Under the pieces are notes generated by a model. That model saw only the letters and a program-made list of their open reading frames with translations, made no database searches and was not told the origin of the DNA. A DNA stretch of 64,000 nucleotides from CAZJTL01 sp964548905 (GTDB lineage Bacteria; Cyanobacteriota; Cyanobacteriia; Cyanobacteriales; Xenococcaceae). The position numbers and the translations under genes were made by a program. The stretch lies in the NCBI GenBank assembly GCA_964548905.1, contig CAZJTL010000003.1, positions 1-64,000 on the forward strand. Reading direction: 5' to 3'. Below, in pieces: positions 58,119 to 64,000 of the stretch (its first letter is position 1; every line of letters begins with the position of its first letter).

Positions 58119-60089
58119 ATGTCTAGCCCCGCTATAGAATCCATACTTCAAGAAAAACGCTTATTCTCTCCACCTGGTGAATTTTCACTCAAAGCACATG
58201 TTACCAGTTTGTCTCAGTACCAAATTCTCTATGACAAAGCACAAGCCAATCCAGAAGCATTTTGGGAAGAACTAGCCGAACAAGAATTACACTGGTTTCA
58301 AAAATGGGATAAGGTTTTAGATTGGCAGCCGCCTTTTGCTCAATGGTTTGTCAATGGCAAAATTAATATTTCCTATAACTGTCTCGATCGCCACCTCACT
58401 ACCTGGCGCAAAAATAAAGCAGCCTTGATTTGGGAAGGGGAACCAGGAGATTCTCGTACTCTAACTTATGCTCAATTGCATCGAGAAGTTTGTAAATTTG
58501 CCAATGTTCTCAAACAATTAGGTATTCAAAAAGGCGATCGGGTTGGGATTTATATGCCCATGATTCCTGAAGCGGCGATCGCCATGTTGGCTTGTGCTAG
58601 AATTGGTGCGCCTCACAGCGTTATTTTTGGTGGTTTTAGCGCTGAAGCCCTCAAAGATCGACTTGTAGATGCCGAAGCGAAGCTAGTGATCACTGCTGAC
58701 GGTGGTTACCGCAAAGATAAGATGATTCCGCTAAAAGAACAAGTCGATCTGGCTTTAGCCGATCGGGGTGCGCCTAGTGTTACTAATGTTCTGGTTGTCC
58801 AACGCACCAAAGAACCAATTAACATGGAACCAGGACGAGATTATTGGTGGCACGATCTAAAAGGGGGAGTATCTGCCGATTGTCCTGCCGAACCGATGGA
58901 CAGTGAAGATGTGCTGTTTATCTTATACACTAGCGGCAGTACGGGCAAACCCAAAGGTGTAGTTCATACAACTGGTGGTTATAATCTCTATACTCACATG
59001 ACCACCAAATGGATTTTCGATCTACAAGACACTGATGTTTACTGGTGTACTGCCGATGTTGGTTGGATTACTGGGCATAGTTATATAGTCTATGGCCCCC
59101 TTTCTAATGGCGCAACTTCTTTGATGTATGAAGGTGTACCTCGTCCTTCTAATCCTGGCTGCTTCTGGGATCTTGTCGAAAAATATGGTGTCAATATTTT
59201 CTATACTGCCCCCACTGCCATTCGGACGTTTATGAAAATGGGCGAACAACTTCCTAAAGCACGCGATTTGTCTTCTTTGAGGCTTTTGGGTACTGTCGGC
59301 GAACCGATTAATCCTGAAGCTTGGATCTGGTATCACAGAGTTATTGGTGGCGAACGTTGTCCGATCGTCGATACTTGGTGGCAAACGGAAACGGGGGGGG
59401 CTATGATTACACCTCTACCTGGTGCAATTCCCACTAAACCAGGTTCGGCTACTCGTCCTTTCCCCGGTATCATTGCTGATGTTGTCGATTTAGATGGCAA
59501 TCCTGTAGGCGACAATCAGGGTGGTTATTTGGTAATCAAACATCCATGGCCGAGTATGATCCGTAATGTCTATGGCAATCCCGCTCGCTTTCGCAGTACT
59601 TATTGGGAACATATTCCCCCCAAGGATGGCAAATATGTTTATTTTGCTGGTGATGGTGCCAGACGAGACGAAGATGGCTATTACTGGGTAATGGGCAGAG
59701 TAGATGATGTGATCGGTGTCTCTGGACATCGTTTGGGAACGATGGAAGTAGAATCTGCATTAGTTTCTCATCGTGCCGTAGCGGAAGCCGCAGTTGTTGG
59801 CAAACCAGACGAATTAAAAGGGGAAGAAATTGTCGCTTTTGTCACTTTAGAGGGCGATTATCAACCTTCCGATCGCTTGATACAGGAATTAAAAGAACAC
59901 GTTGTTAAAGAAATCGGCGCGATCGCTCGTCCTGGGGAAATTCGTTTTACTGAAGGAATGCCTAAAACTCGTTCTGGTAAAATCATGCGGCGTTTGTTAC
60001 GCAATCTTGCCGCAGGACAAGAAATTGCTGGAGATACTTCTACATTGGAAGATCGCAGTGTTTTGGATAAGTTGAGAGAAGGTGTTTGA
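58119..60089 (+). CDS. acsA: Acetyl-CoA synthetase
   Basis: 656 residues. AMP-forming acetate activation to acetyl-CoA. Signatures: YTSGSTGKPKGVVHTTGG (~residue 268), CTADVGWITGHSYIVYGPL, DTWWQTETGGAM and the C-terminal acetylatable Lys in PKTRSGKIMRRLLR. N-terminal ACS domain (SQYQILYDKAQANPEAFWEELA) is complete. ATG at 58119. A single gene, preceded by an intergenic region of about 170 bp without a recognised promoter. Confidence 0.97.
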   Translation: MSSPAIESILQEKRLFSPPGEFSLKAHVTSLSQYQILYDKAQANPEAFWEELAEQELHWFQKWDKVLDWQPPFAQWFVNGKINISYNCLDRHLTTWRKNKAALIWEGEPGDSRTLTYAQLHREVCKFANVLKQLGIQKGDRVGIYMPMIPEAAIAMLACARIGAPHSVIFGGFSAEALKDRLVDAEAKLVITADGGYRKDKMIPLKEQVDLALADRGAPSVTNVLVVQRTKEPINMEPGRDYWWHDLKGGVSADCPAEPMDSEDVLFILYTSGSTGKPKGVVHTTGGYNLYTHMTTKWIFDLQDTDVYWCTADVGWITGHSYIVYGPLSNGATSLMYEGVPRPSNPGCFWDLVEKYGVNIFYTAPTAIRTFMKMGEQLPKARDLSSLRLLGTVGEPINPEAWIWYHRVIGGERCPIVDTWWQTETGGAMITPLPGAIPTKPGSATRPFPGIIADVVDLDGNPVGDNQGGYLVIKHPWPSMIRNVYGNPARFRSTYWEHIPPKDGKYVYFAGDGARRDEDGYYWVMGRVDDVIGVSGHRLGTMEVESALVSHRAVAEAAVVGKPDELKGEEIVAFVTLEGDYQPSDRLIQELKEHVVKEIGAIARPGEIRFTEGMPKTRSGKIMRRLLRNLAAGQEIAGDTSTLEDRSVLDKLREGV

Positions 60090-60310
60090 TCGTAACAGGG
60101 AGTAGGGGTTAGGGGCTAGGGGTTGGGGGTTAGGGAGCAGAGGGGCAGGGGAGAAGGGGAGCAGGGGAGAAAAGTAAGTAATAAGTAATGAGTAATAAGT
60201 AATAAGTAGCAAGTAGCAAGTAGCAAGTAGCAAGTAAAAACTTATGACTTATGACTTATGACTTATGACTTAAAAAACTTCTGCCTTCTGCCTCCTGCTA
60301 GAAAGCTCCC
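60090..60310. repeat. Dense heptad-repeat block (GGGGTTA, AGTAATA, AGTAGCA, ACTTATG)
   Basis: Consecutive runs: GGGGTTAGG types to ~60145, AGTAATA (60178-60207), AGCAAGT (four or so, 60207-60235), then CTTATGA (four, ~60241-60270). The AGTAATA and CTTATGA runs are partly complementary (TAAGT with ACTTA), so the block can fold. No gene. Confidence 0.8.
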
Positions 60311-60371
60311 TGCTCCCTCTTGATTGTGCTATCGTATTGTTGAAAAAATCTGCGCTCACCTGTTAAATAAA

Positions 60372-61562
60372 ATGAACGATACCGTTAAATCTCTGGATAT
60401 TCAGCAAGCACCTCCATATATGGAGGTTTTTTTTGAAATGTTAAACGTGCCGATTTATTGCAACTTGCTTTGGTCGGAACGAGAATCTGCTATAAATTGT
60501 CCTAAAGGGGATATGAAACTAGCTTGCGATCCTAATTCTGGTTTAATTGTAAATGTAGCGTTCGATGCTAGAAAATTAGATTATGACCAAGATTATGAAA
60601 ATTCTCTCCACTATTCTCCCCGTTTTCAACAATATGCTCAGTCTTTGGCAGAAGATTTAGTCAAACGCCATCAATTGCACAACAAAGATATTATTGAAAT
60701 TGGCTGCGGTAAAGGAGATTTTTTAATTTCCCTGTGTGAAATTGGTAATAGTAGAGGTGTCGGTTTCGATCCAACTTATGTACCGCGCTCCGAACACGAA
60801 CATATGAGCGATCGCGTCAAGATTATTCAAGATTTATATTCTGACAAATATCGAGATTATCAAGCAGATTTTATTTGTTGTCGCCACACTCTAGAACATG
60901 TCCTCAATCCTGAAGATTTACTGCAACCCCTCAGAAAAGCGATTGGCGATCGACTCAATACAGTTGTCTTTTTTGAAGTTCCCAATGGTTTGCATACTTT
61001 CCGCAATCTAGCAATTTGGGATATTCTCTACGAACATTGTTGTTACTATGTCTCTACGTCGCTAATCCATACTTTTACTCACAATGAATTTGCTGTTACT
61101 GACGTTCGAGAAACCTTTGACGGACAATTCTTATGTATAGAAGCGATTCCCGTGGAACCAGGTCACGAAAAGAGCAATAATAGCAGCCACCAGTCCGAAT
61201 TAGCCGCCTTAAATCGAGATATTACTGAATTTACTACTAAATTTCAATCTATAGTTACAACTTGGCAAAAGAATTTAGACGAAATTGCTAACAAAAAGCA
61301 AAAAGCCGTAGTTTGGGGTGCGGGTTCCAAAGGTGTCACCTTCTTAAATATTTTCAAAAACCAAAAGATTGAATATATCGTCGATCTCAATCCTCGCAAA
61401 CATGGGATGTTTGTTGCTGGTAGCGGACAGAAAATAATTCCCCCAGAATTCCTCAAAGATTATCAACCAGACGTAGTAATTATTATGAATCCTATCTATA
61501 AGGATGAAATTCGCCAGCTTACCCAATCTTTAGGGGTTAATGCCGAATTGATTTGTGTATAA
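60372..61562 (+). CDS. SAM-dependent methyltransferase with C-methyltransferase-type C-terminal domain
   Basis: 396 residues. Motif I IIEIGCGKGDFLISLCE and CRHTLEHVLNP identify a class I methyltransferase core (~80-240). The C-terminal portion (AVVWGAGSKGVTFLNIF to the end) resembles the nucleotide-binding C-terminal domain of sugar C-methyltransferases (NDP-sugar, e.g. tetronate or TylC-type). Start at ATG 60372; the TTG at 60324 is not preferred. Substrate is probably a nucleotide sugar or polysaccharide precursor (inference). Surrounded by heptad repeats. Confidence 0.88.
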   Translation: MNDTVKSLDIQQAPPYMEVFFEMLNVPIYCNLLWSERESAINCPKGDMKLACDPNSGLIVNVAFDARKLDYDQDYENSLHYSPRFQQYAQSLAEDLVKRHQLHNKDIIEIGCGKGDFLISLCEIGNSRGVGFDPTYVPRSEHEHMSDRVKIIQDLYSDKYRDYQADFICCRHTLEHVLNPEDLLQPLRKAIGDRLNTVVFFEVPNGLHTFRNLAIWDILYEHCCYYVSTSLIHTFTHNEFAVTDVRETFDGQFLCIEAIPVEPGHEKSNNSSHQSELAALNRDITEFTTKFQSIVTTWQKNLDEIANKKQKAVVWGAGSKGVTFLNIFKNQKIEYIVDLNPRKHGMFVAGSGQKIIPPEFLKDYQPDVVIIMNPIYKDEIRQLTQSLGVNAELICV

Positions 61563-61564
61563 AA

Positions 61565-61601
61565 GGGAGCAGGGAGCAGGGAGCAGGGAGCAGGGAGCAG
61601 G
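61565..61601. repeat. Five AGGGAGC heptads
   Basis: Units of AGGGAGC in tandem just after the methyltransferase stop, followed by AGTATTA/AGTCTTA-type units to about 61640. Confidence 0.85.
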
Positions 61602-61703
61602 CTTCTTTAAGTATTAAGTATTAAGTCTTAAGTCTTAAGTAGAGAAGTGTTTTTAATTGCGAATTGCGAATTGTCTTCCCTAATCCCTAATCCCTAGCCC
61701 TTC

Positions 61704-62420
61704 TTAAGCCGCAGCAGGCTCTTCGTAAGGGACAAAGAGTTTTTTCTCGGCACCACAGATCGGACAAATCCAATCCTCGGGAATGTCGGCAAATGTTGTG
61801 TCAGGAGCAATTCCAGAATCAGGATCGCCTTTGACTGGATCGTAGATCATGGAACACTGACGACAAATCCATTTTTGCGTAGCAGGTTCGCTACTGGGAG
61901 CTTTTTTGACGACAGTTTTGCCATCTAAAACAGTGAGAGCATCGGTATATTGCCTTGCGTGGTGTTGTTCGATGCTGGTAAGTAAACCAAAATTGTGGGC
62001 TGCTTTACGAAATATTTGGGCGTGTTCTTTCGATTCTGCGGTTTGTGCTTCAAATTCTGCTACTGCATCTCGATCGCGATCTTGTTTCGCAGCTTCAGCA
62101 AATTCGGGATACATAGTAGTGTATTCATAGGTTTCTCCTGCAATTGCTAATTCTAAACAACGTGCAGCGATCGCTTGTTTCTGTTCTTCTGTTAGAGATG
62201 AGGGTTCGTCTACTGCTAATTCTGGATGGATTAAGCGAAAATGTGCAAAAGCGTGTTCTGTTTCTTGGTTAGCAGTTTCTTTGAACAGTTTGGACAATTC
62301 CTTCATACCCAATTTTTGGGTCACTTCAGCAAAAAATAAATACTTACGATTTGCCATTGATTCTCCGCCAAAAGCAGCTTCGAGGTTCTTGGCAGTGTGA
62401 GAGTTATTGGATAAGTCCAT
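61704..62420 (-). CDS. Rubrerythrin with C-terminal rubredoxin-like domain
   Basis: 238 residues when started at ATG 62420 (MDLSNNSHT). The ferritin-like diiron domain (AFGGESMANRKYLFFAE, NQETEHAFAH, EAQTAESKEHAQIF) carries the Glu/His ligands, and the C-terminus has the rubredoxin-type Fe site WICRQCSMIYDP...DWICPICGAE. Rubrerythrins reduce hydrogen peroxide. An upstream in-frame extension to 62639 would start in the ABM-protein gene and is unlikely. It is 41 bp from the ABM gene on the same strand. Confidence 0.95.
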   Translation of the reverse strand: MDLSNNSHTAKNLEAAFGGESMANRKYLFFAEVTQKLGMKELSKLFKETANQETEHAFAHFRLIHPELAVDEPSSLTEEQKQAIAARCLELAIAGETYEYTTMYPEFAEAAKQDRDRDAVAEFEAQTAESKEHAQIFRKAAHNFGLLTSIEQHHARQYTDALTVLDGKTVVKKAPSSEPATQKWICRQCSMIYDPVKGDPDSGIAPDTTFADIPEDWICPICGAEKKLFVPYEEPAAA

Positions 62421-62461
62421 CGATCGATTGTATTTAGGGTTACTTAACTTAGAATACGTTT

Positions 62462-63025
62462 TTACGACGGATAAAGCCAATTGCGAAATAGACGAGTTAG
62501 CCAGGGCATGACTATATACGCAAGCAGAATGACGACTAATCCTGTCATAATTGCTTGATTCAAGAGATAGGGTAAACCTGCTAAATAAGGGCCTAAAAAA
62601 TGACCTAAAATCGATACACACACAAAAACTCCAATCCAAGTGACAAAAGCAGTTTTATAGGTTGGCGGAGGGGGAGAAGCGGAGTTGGGAAGAGAAACCA
62701 ACACTTCTAATCCTGACAAGAAGATTTGAACATTTTCAGGTTTTTCTGTTAAAGGTTGAGCGCGTTCGATCCATTCTTTTCGTTCGGGCGATCGCATCCA
62801 TCGGTAGAGGTTATTATAGTGGTCAAAGCGTAAAATGATTACATATTCTGGTCTAGAACCAGGCTGGGGTCTAATGATTGTCGCCCCTTGATGACCTTTA
62901 AATTGTTTGGCGACTTGAGAAATGCCTTTAAGCCACTCTTCATAGCCTGATTCGCGACCAGGACGAATATAATGAGAGATAACGGCAGTAACTTGTTGAT
63001 TTTGGGCGTTGTCTTCAATATTCAT
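62462..63025 (-). CDS. ABM-domain membrane protein
   Basis: 187 residues from ATG 63025. The N-terminal ~100 residues resemble an antibiotic biosynthesis monooxygenase (ABM) ferredoxin-like domain (AVISHYIRPGRESGYEEWLKGI, HQGATIIRPQPGSRPEYVIILRF). Two hydrophobic segments follow (~132-150 and 160-180) and a basic C-terminus. Cofactor-free ABM domains can be heme-related or simply structural. The longer frame to 63109 overlaps the CheA gene and is not used. Confidence 0.82.
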   Translation of the reverse strand: MNIEDNAQNQQVTAVISHYIRPGRESGYEEWLKGISQVAKQFKGHQGATIIRPQPGSRPEYVIILRFDHYNNLYRWMRSPERKEWIERAQPLTEKPENVQIFLSGLEVLVSLPNSASPPPPTYKTAFVTWIGVFVCVSILGHFLGPYLAGLPYLLNQAIMTGLVVILLAYIVMPWLTRLFRNWLYPS

Positions 63026-63035
63026 CTTTGAGATC

Positions 63036-64000
63036 TCACCTAAAAAATTTTTCGATCGCCTGTAATAATTGATTGGGATTAAATGGTTTGTGAAAATAAG
63101 CATTAGCACCCAAATCTGCTGCTCGTTGACGATGTAGTTGGTTATGGCGGGAAGTTAACATCGCAACTGGAAGATTTTGCCAGCGAGAGCGAATTTCTTG
63201 CAGCAAACCGAATCCATCTAAATTGGGCATTTCAATATCAGAAATGACTAAATCAAAATTATGATTGCGATCGAGTGTGGTTAGTGCTTCTCGACCATCT
63301 TTACATTGAGTAACCTGATATCCAGATTGACGCAAACAGCTATCTAATATTCTTCTCACAGCGATCGAATCATCAACAATCAGAATCGAAATTACTTGTT
63401 TGTTAATAGCTAGATTATGCTCTTGTGCAATTGTTGCAATCAAATTGCAAACTAGTAAAGGGCTTAACTGGTTTGGTGAAATCACCATTACCACTTCTCC
63501 CGTTCCCAAAATTGTACACCCAATCGCGTAGTTAGGTATTTTAACAGTATTGTCAAAAGGTTTAACTACTAATTCTTTTTCTTCAATTAATCGATCGATC
63601 GTAAATGCAATGGGAACGCCAGCGACATCAAGGACTAAAGCAAGTGGCGCTGAAGATTCAGTATAGTCAGATTCAGTATAGGGTAGGATTTTCAGAAGCG
63701 AATAGAGAGGAATCAGGCGATCGCGCCAAAAAATTTCTGTAGTTTCTACCAAATCGGCAATGCTGATGATTTCAAGAACCTTAATAGAAGGAATAGCAAT
63801 GGTTCTTTGTTGAATTCGGCACAATAGCAAAGGGATAATACTTAAACTTACAGGAATGCTAATCGTAAAACATGTCCCTACTCCCAAAGTTGTCTCTATA
63901 TCGATCGAGCCTTGCAAACGTTCGATCGCCAGATGCACCACATCTAATCCTACACCTCGTCCTGATAGCTGAGTAACTTTATCTGCTGTAGAAAATCCAG
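63036..64000 (-). CDS. CheA-like hybrid histidine kinase, C-terminal part, 5' end beyond window
   Basis: 321 visible residues from the window edge to the stop at 63036. The visible part is the end of a HATPase domain (GRGVGLDVVHLAIERLQGSID, G2 box), a CheW-like regulatory domain (ISIPVSLSII to the DRLIEEKELVVKPF region) and a C-terminal receiver (ILIVDDSIAVRRILD, phospho-acceptor Asp in VISDIEMPNLDG, Lys in AYFHKPFN). This is the tail of a PilL/ChpA-type CheA used in motility or phototaxis in cyanobacteria. The Hpt and dimerisation part lies beyond the window. Confidence 0.93.
   Translation of the reverse strand, partial: GFSTADKVTQLSGRGVGLDVVHLAIERLQGSIDIETTLGVGTCFTISIPVSLSIIPLLLCRIQQRTIAIPSIKVLEIISIADLVETTEIFWRDRLIPLYSLLKILPYTESDYTESSAPLALVLDVAGVPIAFTIDRLIEEKELVVKPFDNTVKIPNYAIGCTILGTGEVVMVISPNQLSPLLVCNLIATIAQEHNLAINKQVISILIVDDSIAVRRILDSCLRQSGYQVTQCKDGREALTTLDRNHNFDLVISDIEMPNLDGFGLLQEIRSRWQNLPVAMLTSRHNQLHRQRAADLGANAYFHKPFNPNQLLQAIEKFFR

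Noticed and set aside
61704..62639. 311-residue version of rubrerythrin
   Set aside because: The N-terminal 73 residues are encoded by the antisense of nothing known and overlap the upstream ABM gene; homologues start at MDLSNN.

Overview
The window is chromosomal DNA from a cyanobacterium. It carries many copies of the HIP1 octamer (GCGATCGC and CGATCG cores), the C-terminal half of the cyanobacterial split DnaE intein, a cyanobacterial-type acyl-ACP synthetase, a sucrose synthase and PEP-CTERM proteins. Runs of heptanucleotide repeats (GGGATTA, AGGGAGC, TTGCCTC, AATGAAC types) fill many intergenic gaps, as in filamentous and larger unicellular or baeocyte-forming cyanobacteria. The species cannot be fixed from the sequence.

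Layout. 1-8 kb: a His-rich CobW-type GTPase (cut by the window edge), cysS, a large membrane protein, ppk, and dnaE-C with its split intein. 8.05-10.7 kb: a probable acquired island bounded by a perfect 22-bp direct repeat, holding an AT-rich fused cytosine methyltransferase/restriction endonuclease and a remnant of an Rpn-type gene. 10.8-14.3 kb: Uma2 nuclease, a DUF6492-type protein, a Crp/Fnr regulator, a catalytic-domain-less ArgS-like DALR protein and a candidate small RNA with a near-consensus promoter. 14.3-24.6 kb: fructokinase, YlqD, acyl-ACP synthetase, UbiD, an ABC-2 permease, hisS, a DUF1400 hydrolase, rplS and tRNA-Trp. 24.6-32.7 kb: amino-acid binding protein, argC, a two-component pair, a D-2-hydroxyacid dehydrogenase, two membrane proteins and panB. 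32.9-38.7 kb: two IS200/IS605-type tnpB loci (one with a 5' frameshift, one with an in-frame loss of the RuvC-I region) around a Ser/Thr kinase, a secreted protein and a TauE/DUF1634 pair. 38.7-52.8 kb: pheA, a LON-like protein, two tandem secreted PEP-CTERM trypsins, a beta-hydroxylase/fatty acyl-AMP ligase pair, purT, a 2'-5' RNA ligase-like protein, YciI, hisA and susA. 52.8-64 kb: methyltransferase/EamA pair, tRNA-Thr, an IS end remnant, an orphan ABC permease with an ArsR regulator, acsA, a C-methyltransferase-like protein, rubrerythrin, an ABM-domain membrane protein and the 3' part of a CheA-type hybrid kinase.

Most genes are core metabolism or information processing in short transcription units. 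The main unexplained structure is mobile or repetitive. A ~105-bp dispersed element with imperfect terminal inverted repeats occurs five times, twice touching gene starts. Several IS605-type ends, solo or beside genes, are present, one abutting the pheA start codon. Heptad repeats have entered at least one reading frame. The best candidates for something new are the methyltransferase-nuclease island, the RuvC-I-deleted TnpB, the ArgS-like protein without a synthetase core, and the dispersed hairpin element.
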